Assembly: GCA_016200785.1 (NCBI GenBank)
Contig: JACQED010000367.1
Span: 1-9,974 of the forward strand
DNA from: Chloroflexota bacterium
Lineage (GTDB): Bacteria; Chloroflexota; Anaerolineae; Anaerolineales; JACQED01
Reading direction: 5' to 3'
Length of the DNA: 9,974 nucleotides
Positions 1 to 6,097 of this stretch are shown here, in pieces; position 1 is the stretch's first letter; each line of letters begins with the position of its first letter. Both the position numbers and the translations under genes were made by a program. Under the pieces are notes generated by a model, which saw nothing but the letters and a program-made list of their open reading frames with translations, made no database searches and was not told where the DNA came from.

Positions 1-1184
1 CCGGCCACCTCGACGTGTCCGGGGGCAGAGTCTTCAAAATGCGCGGGGCCGATTTCGAAGCGCACACCGCTCACGTCGCGCCGCCGTTCTCGCCCGACCC
101 GATCGGCAAGGATAGGTATCCGCTTTATCACCTGTTTCGCAACGAAGCCCACGCGATGGAACTGCCGAGGGCGATACTGGACGGCAAGCCGTACCCGATA
201 CGCGCAATGCTCATCGGCGGCTCGTCGCTCACCACCGCGTATCCGAACCCCGACCTGTGGCGGACGAGTCTGGCCTCGCTCGACTTTCTGATCGTCGTCG
301 ATCGCTTCATGACCGGCGACGCCCTCTTCGCCGACATTGTCCTCCCGGCGGCAACGGGTTTCGAGATCGAGTCGTACCGTACGCACGGCACGCACGTTCA
401 GTTGCGCCGGCGCGTCATCCCGCCGCGCGGCGAGGCTCGCAACGATTATCTGATCTACGCCGAATTGGCGCGACGATTGGGCTACGGCCGTTTGTACCCA
501 CAGAGCGAACAGGAGTTGCTGGAATTTGCCCTGAAGGACACCGGCGTTGATGTCGCGACACTACGGGCACACCCCGCAGGTGTTACTTTGCCGAAAACTG
601 AGATGGTTTACAGGAAATGGGAACGCGGCCTTTTGCGCCGTGACGGACAGCCGGGCTTTGAGACACCATCGGGCATGTTCGAGATCACTTCCAATCTGCT
701 GAAGTCATACGGCTACGACGCTCTGCCCATCTACACCGATCCGCGCGAAGGGCCACTGGCCGCGCCGGAGATCGCGAGAGACTTTCCACTCGTTTTCAAC
801 TCCGGCGCTCGCATTCAATCGGACTTTCGCTCACAGCACCACAACATTCCCGGCCTGCTCAAAATGCAAAGCCGCCCGTTGGTGACGCTCCACCCGCGCG
901 ATGCGGCGGCGCGCGGCATTGCCGACGGCGACGAAGTGTTCGTCGTCACCCGGCGCGGGCGCGTGCCGTTCACGGCGCGCGTGACGGAAGACATCGTGCC
1001 CGGCGTGATCGAAGCCAACATGGGGGGCGGCAGTCCCAACGCCGTCGAAGCCTGGCGGAGATGCAACGTCAATGAACTGACCGACATGGATAATCGCGAT
1101 CCGATTTCAGGATTTCCGGTGTACAAAGCGTTGCTGTGTGATGTGGTCAAAGGGGGAACTGTCGGCGGATCGATGGCGGATTAG
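1..1184 (+). CDS. Molybdopterin oxidoreductase (bis-MGD family), C-terminal part, 5'-truncated by the window
   Basis: This is the C-terminal part of a DMSO-reductase-superfamily molybdenum or tungsten enzyme. The frame is open to the left edge, so the GTG at 15 is probably internal and the N-terminal Fe-S and first cofactor domains lie outside. Numbering from that GTG, residues about 80-160 hold the molybdopterin-domain signature FADIVLPAATGFEIES and a following ARNDYLIYAELARRLG stretch. Residues about 260-345 form the C-terminal molydopterin dinucleotide-binding barrel (LVFNSGARIQSDFRSQHHN, then a VTLHPRDAAARGIADGDEV block). The end shows NVNELTD and DPISGFPVYK, typical of this superfamily. 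The substrate cannot be read from this part; polysulfide/thiosulfate, formate or other members are possible. It is separated from the MttB-like gene by only 3 bp, which suggests co-transcription and translational coupling. The family call is firm; the specific enzyme is unknown. Confidence 0.85.
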   Translation, partial: GHLDVSGGRVFKMRGADFEAHTAHVAPPFSPDPIGKDRYPLYHLFRNEAHAMELPRAILDGKPYPIRAMLIGGSSLTTAYPNPDLWRTSLASLDFLIVVDRFMTGDALFADIVLPAATGFEIESYRTHGTHVQLRRRVIPPRGEARNDYLIYAELARRLGYGRLYPQSEQELLEFALKDTGVDVATLRAHPAGVTLPKTEMVYRKWERGLLRRDGQPGFETPSGMFEITSNLLKSYGYDALPIYTDPREGPLAAPEIARDFPLVFNSGARIQSDFRSQHHNIPGLLKMQSRPLVTLHPRDAAARGIADGDEVFVVTRRGRVPFTARVTEDIVPGVIEANMGGGSPNAVEAWRRCNVNELTDMDNRDPISGFPVYKALLCDVVKGGTVGGSMAD

Positions 1185-1187
1185 CGG

Positions 1188-2606
1188 ATGAACTCTCTCG
1201 CCCTCCCTCAACTGCAAATGCTCACCCGCGAGCAGTGCCAGATCGTTCACGACGCCTCGCTCGAAATCCTGCGGCGGACGGGCGTGCGAGTCTTTCACGA
1301 AGAAGCGCTCAATCTGCTTCGCGAGGCCGGCGCGGAAGTCGGCGCTGGCAAGCTCGTCAAGATTCCGGGGACGCTCGTTGACTGGGCGCTGAAGGAAGTT
1401 CCGTCGAGTGTCACGTTGCATAAGCGCGGGAGTGATGAGGCCGCCGCTCGCTTGGCCGAGAAGAACGTCAGCCTGGGCACCGGCTCGGACTGCCTCCACT
1501 ACCTCGACCCACGCACTGGCAACTCGCGCAATTTCACCGCCGAGGACGTGGCGGCGTGCGTGCGTTTGTGCGACGTTCTGTCCGAGATCAACTTCGTCAT
1601 GTCGATGGGCATCCCGTCGGACCTCGGCAGCGCGAACGTGTACCGCCGGCAGTTCGCGATCATGCTCCAGAATACTGTCAAGCCAATCGTCTTCGTCGCT
1701 GACACCCGTGCCGACTGCGAAGCCATTGTCGCGATGGCAGCCGCCGTCGCGGGCGGGCTCGTGCAACTCCGCCGCCACCCGACTCTTCTGCTCTATTCCG
1801 AGCCGACGACGCCACTGCAACACAGCCAGACCGCAACCGAGAAATTGCTGTACATGGCCGAGCAATCACTGCCGGTCGTTCACTCCCCCGCGCCGATGAT
1901 GGGCGGCACCGCGCCGGTCACGCTTGCCGGCGGGCTGGCGCTGGGCAACGCCGAAGCCCTCAGCAGTCTCGTCATCCATCAACTCAAACGGCGCGGCGCG
2001 CCGTTCGTCTACGGGACAGGACTGCATCACCTCGATATGAAAACGGCCATCAGCGTTTACGGCGCGCCGGAGTTTCAACTGGCGCGGGTCGCAGTCGCCG
2101 AGATGGGGCGCTTCTATCGAATGCCGACGTGGGGATACGCCGGCCACTCCGACAGCCAAGTGATGGACGAGCAGGCCGCGAGCGACGCCACGCTCTCGGT
2201 GCTGATCGCGCTGCTGTCGGGGACGAACCTCGTTCACGACATCGGCTATTTAGAAGCGGGGTTGACCACCTCGCCGGAGATGATTGTCTTCACCGACGAA
2301 GTGATCGCGATGATGCGGCATTTTGTTTCGGGCTTCGGTCTGGATGGCGAGTCGCTGGCGCTGGAAGTCATCGATCGTGTCGGGCCGGGGGGCAATTATC
2401 TGGACGACGATCATACCTTCGAGCACTTCCGCGAGTTCTGGCAACCGACGTTGTTCGACCGTCAGCGCGCCGAGCCGTGGCGGGCCGGCGGCTCGCAGCG
2501 GCTGGGTGAGAGATTGAGGGACAAGACGATCGCATTGATGGAGTCGCATCGGCCCGAACCATTATCCGCTTCCGTCGCCGAAGAGATCGAGCGGATCCTC
2601 AGATGA
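1188..2606 (+). CDS. Trimethylamine methyltransferase (MttB) superfamily protein, non-pyrrolysine type
   Basis: Predicted cytoplasmic corrinoid-dependent methyltransferase of the MttB superfamily, 472 residues, close to full length for the family (about 480-500). Members carry a TIM barrel and move a methyl group from a quaternary or tertiary amine to a cognate corrinoid protein. Recognisable parts are an N-terminal LTREQCQIVHDASLEILRRT segment and RTGVRVFHEEALNLL, a central HSPAPMMGGTAPVTLAGG block, and the C-terminal AGHSDSQVMDEQAASDA and GPGGNYLDDDHTFEHFREFW blocks. There is no in-frame TAG, so this is not a pyrrolysine protein. It is likely one of the non-Pyl branches known to act on glycine betaine or similar compounds, but its substrate is not known. 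The ATG starts 3 bp after the upstream stop and has no strong Shine-Dalgarno, which fits coupled translation. No corrinoid protein gene is visible in the window. Confidence 0.88.
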   Translation: MNSLALPQLQMLTREQCQIVHDASLEILRRTGVRVFHEEALNLLREAGAEVGAGKLVKIPGTLVDWALKEVPSSVTLHKRGSDEAAARLAEKNVSLGTGSDCLHYLDPRTGNSRNFTAEDVAACVRLCDVLSEINFVMSMGIPSDLGSANVYRRQFAIMLQNTVKPIVFVADTRADCEAIVAMAAAVAGGLVQLRRHPTLLLYSEPTTPLQHSQTATEKLLYMAEQSLPVVHSPAPMMGGTAPVTLAGGLALGNAEALSSLVIHQLKRRGAPFVYGTGLHHLDMKTAISVYGAPEFQLARVAVAEMGRFYRMPTWGYAGHSDSQVMDEQAASDATLSVLIALLSGTNLVHDIGYLEAGLTTSPEMIVFTDEVIAMMRHFVSGFGLDGESLALEVIDRVGPGGNYLDDDHTFEHFREFWQPTLFDRQRAEPWRAGGSQRLGERLRDKTIALMESHRPEPLSASVAEEIERILR

Positions 2607-2645
2607 GCAATTTAGGAAATTCGGTTCGTGAATAGTATCACTAAG

Positions 2646-2673
2646 TTGACAAAGCCGGATTCCGTGCTACACT
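2646..2673 (+). promoter_or_regulatory. Predicted sigma-70-type promoter of paaX
   Basis: A perfect TTGACA (2646-2651) is followed by a 16-bp spacer and TACACT (2668-2673, 4 of 6 matches to TATAAT). Transcription would begin near 2680, about 37 bp ahead of the paaX start. It lies in the only substantial gap before paaX and separates paaX from the mttB-like gene. This is a prediction from sequence only. Confidence 0.6.
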
Positions 2674-2678
2674 GAACG

Positions 2679-2717
2679 TGTCTCACTTTTCAGACGATAT
2701 GATGATACACTGAGACA
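2679..2717 (+). promoter_or_regulatory. Inverted repeat over the transcription/translation start of paaX, candidate autoregulatory operator
   Basis: TGTCTCA (2679-2685) and its exact reverse complement TGAGACA (2711-2717) are separated by 25 bp. The right arm ends on the first base of the paaX ATG. An 8-bp direct repeat TACACTGA occurs at 2668-2675, overlapping the -10, and at 2706-2713. The position just downstream of the -10 would suit a repressor that controls its own gene. Binding by PaaX is inference. Confidence 0.45.
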
Positions 2718-3589
2718 TGTCGAAACGACCGCCGGTCCGAACCCAATTCGTCATATTCGTCCTGTTCGGCGACACCATCGGCCCGCGAGGCGGATGTGCT
2801 TGGACATCCAGCCTGCTCAAGTTGCTGAATCTGCTCGGTGTGAGCGAACGAGCCGCACGCTCGACCCTCTCGCGCATGAGGCGCAAAGGGTGGCTCAAGC
2901 CCGAACGCGATGGCCGGCGCAGCCTTTACAGCCTCACCTCCAGAGGCCAGCGGCTGTTGGCTGAAGGCGGCCAGCGCATCTTCGAACCGCGCACGGCGGA
3001 TTGGGCCGGCCAATGGCACATGGTGACGTACTCTCTGCCGGAGAGCAAACGCAAGCTCCGTAACGATCTGCGCAAGCGGTTGACGTGGCTAGGCTACGCG
3101 CGGCTCGCTCCAGGGACGTGGATTTCCGCGCACGATCGCCGCACCGATGTGGAGCAGATGCTCGACGACCTCGGCGTCCGCGACTACGTTCAATTGTTTT
3201 CCGGCCTGCGCCTGGCGAATGGCGACGATCGAGAACTGGTTGAACGCTGTTGGGATTTGAGAGAACTGAACCGGCAGTATGCCCGGTTCCTTGCCCGATG
3301 GGAGCCTGAATACGAGAAGTGCGCGCAGGCGCTGGTGCGCGGTGAGGGGCCGCCCTCGGCCCAATGTTTCGTCCAGCGATTTTGGATCACTCAAGAGTAC
3401 AGCCCGTTCCCGCGTATCGATCCCAATCTTCCGGCCCCGCTATTGCCGGAAGGCTGGCTGGGCGAGAAGGCGACCCGGGTGTTCAATGCCTATCGCGGGT
3501 TACTGAGTGAGCGGGCCAACGAATTCGTGGAGACGGCGCTTAGCAGCCCAAATGGGCGCAGCCATCGCGCACTCAAGGAGAGACGGTGA
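2717..3589 (+). CDS. paaX: PaaX-family transcriptional regulator
   Basis: A 290-residue protein with full PaaX-family length and layout. The N-terminal region (about residues 10-80) is a winged helix-turn-helix: FVIFVLFGDTIGPRGG, then LLGVSERAARSTLSRMRRKG as the recognition helix region, then the wing RRSLYSLTSRGQRLL. The central part has WHMVTYSLPESKRKLRNDLR and LGYARLAPGTWIS, typical of the PaaX middle domain, followed by the helical C-terminal domain. Known PaaX proteins repress phenylacetate degradation genes and respond to phenylacetyl-CoA. Here the gene sits just before a benzoyl-CoA reductase operon, so an aryl-CoA effector and control of that operon are plausible inferences. It has its own promoter (2646-2673) and ends in a terminator (3648-3680), so it is probably a monocistronic regulator. 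The ATG at 2717 is the first good start; no strong Shine-Dalgarno precedes it, so the message may be near-leaderless or weakly translated. Confidence 0.9.
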   Translation: MSKRPPVRTQFVIFVLFGDTIGPRGGCAWTSSLLKLLNLLGVSERAARSTLSRMRRKGWLKPERDGRRSLYSLTSRGQRLLAEGGQRIFEPRTADWAGQWHMVTYSLPESKRKLRNDLRKRLTWLGYARLAPGTWISAHDRRTDVEQMLDDLGVRDYVQLFSGLRLANGDDRELVERCWDLRELNRQYARFLARWEPEYEKCAQALVRGEGPPSAQCFVQRFWITQEYSPFPRIDPNLPAPLLPEGWLGEKATRVFNAYRGLLSERANEFVETALSSPNGRSHRALKERR

Positions 3590-3647
3590 ACCACCTTCTT
3601 GCCCAACGCTTCAACCCGGAAGTAGGCAGGGTGCGGGTGACTTCGGG

Positions 3648-3680
3648 AGCCGGCCTGAGACCAGGTCGGCTTTCTTGTTT
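3648..3680 (+). terminator. Intrinsic terminator after paaX
   Basis: The stem AGCCGGCCTG (3648-3657) pairs with CAGGTCGGCT (3662-3671) across the 4-base loop AGAC, with one G-U wobble. It is followed by the T-rich run TTTCTTGTTT ending at 3680. This fits a Rho-independent terminator 58 bp after the paaX stop and implies separate transcription of the downstream operon. Confidence 0.7.
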
Positions 3681-3701
3681 AGTGAGCAATGGGGTCTGAT
3701 T

Positions 3702-3717
3702 TGTCTGACATTTGTCA
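3702..3717 (+). promoter_or_regulatory. Candidate operator upstream of the ring-hydrolase operon
   Basis: Two overlapping dyads sit here: TGTC-T-GACA (3702-3710) and TGACA-TT-TGTCA (3706-3717). The first 12 bases (3702-3713, TGTCTGACATTT) match 10 of 12 with TGTCTCACTTTT at 2679-2690 in front of paaX. A shared regulator, most simply PaaX, is an inference. I could not identify a convincing -10/-35 pair for this operon in the 3681-3747 gap. Confidence 0.4.
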
Positions 3718-3722
3718 CAACC

Positions 3723-3737
3723 AGATTCCATGAATCT
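3723..3737 (+). promoter_or_regulatory. 15-bp perfect dyad AGATTC-CAT-GAATCT just upstream of the operon's first gene
   Basis: AGATTC (3723-3728) and GAATCT (3732-3737) are exact reverse complements around a 3-bp centre. The dyad ends one base before the Shine-Dalgarno region of the ring-hydrolase gene. It could be a repressor operator or a small mRNA hairpin that affects ribosome access. It contains GATTC, a string also present in the 15-bp site described for E. coli PaaX, but that is a weak resemblance. Confidence 0.35.
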
Positions 3738-3738
3738 C

Positions 3739-3743
3739 GAGGA
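3739..3743 (+). promoter_or_regulatory. Ribosome binding site that decides the start of the ring-hydrolase gene
   Basis: GAGGA (3739-3743) lies 4 bp before the ATG at 3748. The two earlier in-frame starts, TTG at 3712 and ATG at 3730, have no purine-rich site and fall inside the candidate operators, so 3748 is the preferred start. Confidence 0.6.
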
Positions 3744-3747
3744 CTAT

Positions 3748-4800
3748 ATGATCACAATGACAGCCGAGCGAACTAACTTCGCCGAAATCTGTTACGAAAA
3801 GAGCGACTGGGTGGCGCGCATAACCATCAACCGCCCGCAGGCCTACAACGCCTACCGCCTCAACACGCTGGCCGAACTGGCGGCCGCCTTCCGTCAAGCC
3901 TCTTTTGACGACGAGGTGGCCGTCATCGTTTACACCGGCGCGGGCGACCGGGCCTTCTGCACCGGCGGCGACGTGAAGGAGTACGAGAGCCAGTACACTC
4001 GCTCGCCGCACAACTATTGGAAGTACATGGGCCTGTTCAACGCTTACATCGAGAGCATTCTCAACTCCGGCAAGCCGGTGATCGCGCGGGTCAACGGCAT
4101 GGCCGTCGGCGGCGGGAACGAGAGCCACCTCGCCTGCGATCTTTCAGTGATCGCCGAGCACGCCTACGTCGGCCAGGTTGGCACGGGCGTGGGAAGCGTG
4201 GCCGCCGGCGGCGCGACGCAGTGGCTCCCCATCTTCGTCGGCGACCGTCGCGCTCGGTGGATGCTGATGCTCAATCGCAAAGTCCCGGCGTATCAGGCGC
4301 TTGAGTGGGGCCTCGTCAACGAGGTGGCGCCCTCGGTGAAGAAGGACGGCGGATTCGTCGTCCATGCTACACCGGAGCAAATCGGCAAAGCGCAGAAAGG
4401 GCAGGACGGCTACTCGATTGACCTGTCGAAGCTCGACGAAGCGGTGGATGCACTTTGCCGCGAGTTGATCGACAAGTTCCCTGAATGCACGCGGTATACG
4501 AAGGCCAACGCAAACTTTTGGAAAGATTTCGCCTGGCATCAGACCGTCGGCCACACGCGGGATTGGTTGTCAATTCACTTCGCTTCGTGGGAGCCGCTGG
4601 AAGGCATGAGCGCGTTTGTCGAGAAGCGCGCGCCGGGCTACCGGATGTTGCGCGAGCGCGCCGCCGCCGGCAAGTCGTCCGAGTTTCCGTGGGGGCCGTA
4701 TGCCCGCGAATGCCATTCGTGCGGGACAAAATACCTGCCCGACGAGTTTGAATTCTGCGGCAAGTGCGGGGCGAGGTTCAATGGGACAAGTAGCGGTTGA
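3748..4800 (+). CDS. Enoyl-CoA hydratase superfamily protein, Oah/BamA-like ring hydrolase with C-terminal zinc ribbon
   Basis: Crotonase-fold enzyme, 350 residues from this start. Visible motifs are INRPQAYNAY (about 28-37), the oxyanion-hole strand AFCTGGDVKEY, and VGGGNESHLACDL with Glu125 at the first catalytic Glu position. The second hydratase Glu position is Gly145 (in GQVGTGVG). 6-Oxocyclohex-1-ene-1-carbonyl-CoA hydrolases (Oah/BamA), as I recall them, also lack that Glu and carry an insertion like the one here around SVKKDGGFVVHATPEQ and IDLSKLDEAVDALC. The BamA marker motif itself is not matched well, so a dienoyl-CoA hydratase or a hydrolase for another ring is possible. Residues 322-340 form a four-Cys zinc ribbon (C322, C325, C337, C340), not expected in typical Oah. 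It heads the benzoyl-CoA reductase operon, 42 bp from the next start, which supports a role in alicyclic acyl-CoA processing. Superfamily firm, exact reaction uncertain. Confidence 0.8.
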   Translation: MITMTAERTNFAEICYEKSDWVARITINRPQAYNAYRLNTLAELAAAFRQASFDDEVAVIVYTGAGDRAFCTGGDVKEYESQYTRSPHNYWKYMGLFNAYIESILNSGKPVIARVNGMAVGGGNESHLACDLSVIAEHAYVGQVGTGVGSVAAGGATQWLPIFVGDRRARWMLMLNRKVPAYQALEWGLVNEVAPSVKKDGGFVVHATPEQIGKAQKGQDGYSIDLSKLDEAVDALCRELIDKFPECTRYTKANANFWKDFAWHQTVGHTRDWLSIHFASWEPLEGMSAFVEKRAPGYRMLRERAAAGKSSEFPWGPYARECHSCGTKYLPDEFEFCGKCGARFNGTSSG

Positions 4801-4831
4801 CGCGTGACGGTAGACGCGACAGCAGTTACCT

Positions 4832-4835
4832 GGAG
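4832..4835 (+). promoter_or_regulatory. Ribosome binding site that decides the start of the bzdN-like gene
   Basis: GGAG at 4832-4835 lies 7 bp before the ATG at 4843. The frame also has an upstream GTG at 4804, four bases after the previous stop codon, but this has no site and would add 13 residues absent from the family's usual start. Confidence 0.55.
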
Positions 4836-4842
4836 CAGGAGC

Positions 4843-6009
4843 ATGACGACACGAATACTCGACGGCCGGCCCTACAGCCCTCTTGACGAAGTGCTCTACT
4901 GGTGCCGTGAACTTGTGGAAGACCCGGACTTCCCCACGGTGCGGCAGTGGCGCGAGAATGGCGGCAAAGTGTTGGGGCACTTTCAAGTGTATTTCCCCGA
5001 AGAGATCGCTCACGCGGCCGGCATGTTGCCATTCAAAATGCGGGGTGCGGCGCTCGAGGCGCGGCAGGCCGAGGCGCGGTTCGGCTCGTACCTGTGCTCG
5101 ATCATCAAGACCTCGCTCGAACTGGCGCTCAGCGGCCGCGTGCAATTGGATATGTTTGTCTCGCACCCCATCTGCGACGTGGCGCGGAACCTGGCCGCAG
5201 TGTGGGGCCGCAACTTTCCGTACCCCTGCCAGATTCTCTATCTGCCGCAGAACGCCAACTCCGCGCATTCCGCTCAATATCTTTGCGATGAATACGCCCG
5301 GCTGAAGCGAGAAGTCGAGGGCGTGGCCGGCAGGACGATCGCCGACGATGATCTGCGAAGCGCCATCGCGGTCTTCAACGAAAACCGGCGGCTGATGCGG
5401 CGGCTGTACGCGATCAAGCGCGACACGCCGTGGTTGCTCCCGGCCGACGAAGCCTACGTGCTGGTTTCGATCGGCGGCATGATCCCGCGCGAGGAGCACA
5501 ACGAATTGCTGAAGGCCGTCATTCCCCAGATCGAGGCGCGCACGGCCAAGCCGCAGGATCGCATCCGGGTTGTGTTCGAGGGAGGATTCTGCGAACAGCC
5601 GCCGCTCGATCTGCTCCGGACGATTTCTCAGTCAATGTACGTCGTGGATGACGATCTGCTGATCGGCCTGCGCTGGATTCTGGAAGATGTGCCAATGGCC
5701 GGAGATCCGCTGATGAACCTGGCCGAGGCCTATCTGGAGAAATCGTCGTACAGCCCGGTCCAGCACGACTTGCGCAAGCCGAAGGAGAAGATGCTATTGG
5801 AGCGAATGCGAGCCGCCCGGGCGAGCGCGGCCATCATCACGGCGGCCAAGATGTGCGAGCCGGGCCTCGACGAGCAGGTGGCTTACGTCAAAGCCCTCGA
5901 CGAGCACGGCACACCCTATTTCGTCAGCGAGTTCGAAGAGAATATGACGAGTTTCGATCATCTCCAGATTCAGTTGGAGACGTTTGTGGAGAATCTCCTC
6001 TTTGCGTAG
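4843..6009 (+). CDS. bzdN: Benzoyl-CoA reductase catalytic subunit, BzdN/BcrC-like (2-hydroxyacyl-CoA dehydratase superfamily)
   Basis: 388-residue Fe-S subunit of the ATP-dependent (class I) benzoyl-CoA reductase, matching the roughly 380 residues of BcrC/BadD/BzdN. With the BcrB-like partner it forms the dimer that reduces the aromatic ring of benzoyl-CoA using low-potential electrons delivered by the ATPase subunits. Seen in sequence: GGKVLGHFQVYFPEEIAHAAG near 48-68, GSYLCSIIKTSLELALSGR (C85), HPICDVARNLAAVWGRN (C111), ILYLPQNANSAHS, FEGGFCEQPPLDLLRTI (C250), DDDLLIGLRWI, and AAKMCEPGLDEQ (C338). These Cys are candidate cluster ligands. The block from residue 45 to 150 looks like the BzdN/BcrC lineage rather than 2-hydroxyglutaryl-CoA dehydratase. 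A methylbenzoyl-CoA or other aryl-CoA reductase is the main alternative. Followed after an 88-bp repeat-bearing gap by the BcrB-like gene. Confidence 0.85.
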   Translation: MTTRILDGRPYSPLDEVLYWCRELVEDPDFPTVRQWRENGGKVLGHFQVYFPEEIAHAAGMLPFKMRGAALEARQAEARFGSYLCSIIKTSLELALSGRVQLDMFVSHPICDVARNLAAVWGRNFPYPCQILYLPQNANSAHSAQYLCDEYARLKREVEGVAGRTIADDDLRSAIAVFNENRRLMRRLYAIKRDTPWLLPADEAYVLVSIGGMIPREEHNELLKAVIPQIEARTAKPQDRIRVVFEGGFCEQPPLDLLRTISQSMYVVDDDLLIGLRWILEDVPMAGDPLMNLAEAYLEKSSYSPVQHDLRKPKEKMLLERMRAARASAAIITAAKMCEPGLDEQVAYVKALDEHGTPYFVSEFEENMTSFDHLQIQLETFVENLLFA

Positions 6010-6021
6010 AGGCAGAACTTA

Positions 6022-6074
6022 ACCACAAAGACACAGGGACACGAAGAATCTTGGTGGCTTCGTGCCTTTGTGGT
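6022..6074 (+). repeat. Interrupted inverted repeat between bzdN- and bzdO-like genes
   Basis: Outer arms ACCACAAAG (6022-6030) and CTTTGTGGT (6066-6074) are exact reverse complements, as are inner arms CACGAAG (6040-6046) and CTTCGTG (6058-6064). The left side has 9 extra bases between its two arms. The element fills most of the 88-bp gap and looks like a short dispersed, REP-like or MITE-like unit; I recall similar ACCACAAAG-ACACA sequences recurring in Chloroflexota and some other genomes. As RNA it can fold into a stem ahead of the next gene. Confidence 0.6.
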
Positions 6075-6097
6075 GAAAACCCTGAAAGGGACACCAG

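Noticed and set aside
1107..1865. Antisense open frame of 252 codons opposite the mttB-like gene
   Set aside because: No family features and it overlaps a conserved gene on the other strand.
1188..2606. Pyrrolysine-containing trimethylamine methyltransferase
   Set aside because: The reading frame is continuous over 472 codons with no in-frame TAG, so no pyrrolysine is encoded.
4570..5499. Long antisense open frame of 309 codons opposite the ring-hydrolase/bzdN genes
   Set aside because: It lies opposite two well-supported genes, crosses their junction, has no recognisable motif, and such frames are common in GC-rich DNA.
6022..6074. CRISPR repeat or phage attachment site
   Set aside because: Only one interrupted inverted repeat is present, with no repeated units and spacers and no integrase nearby.
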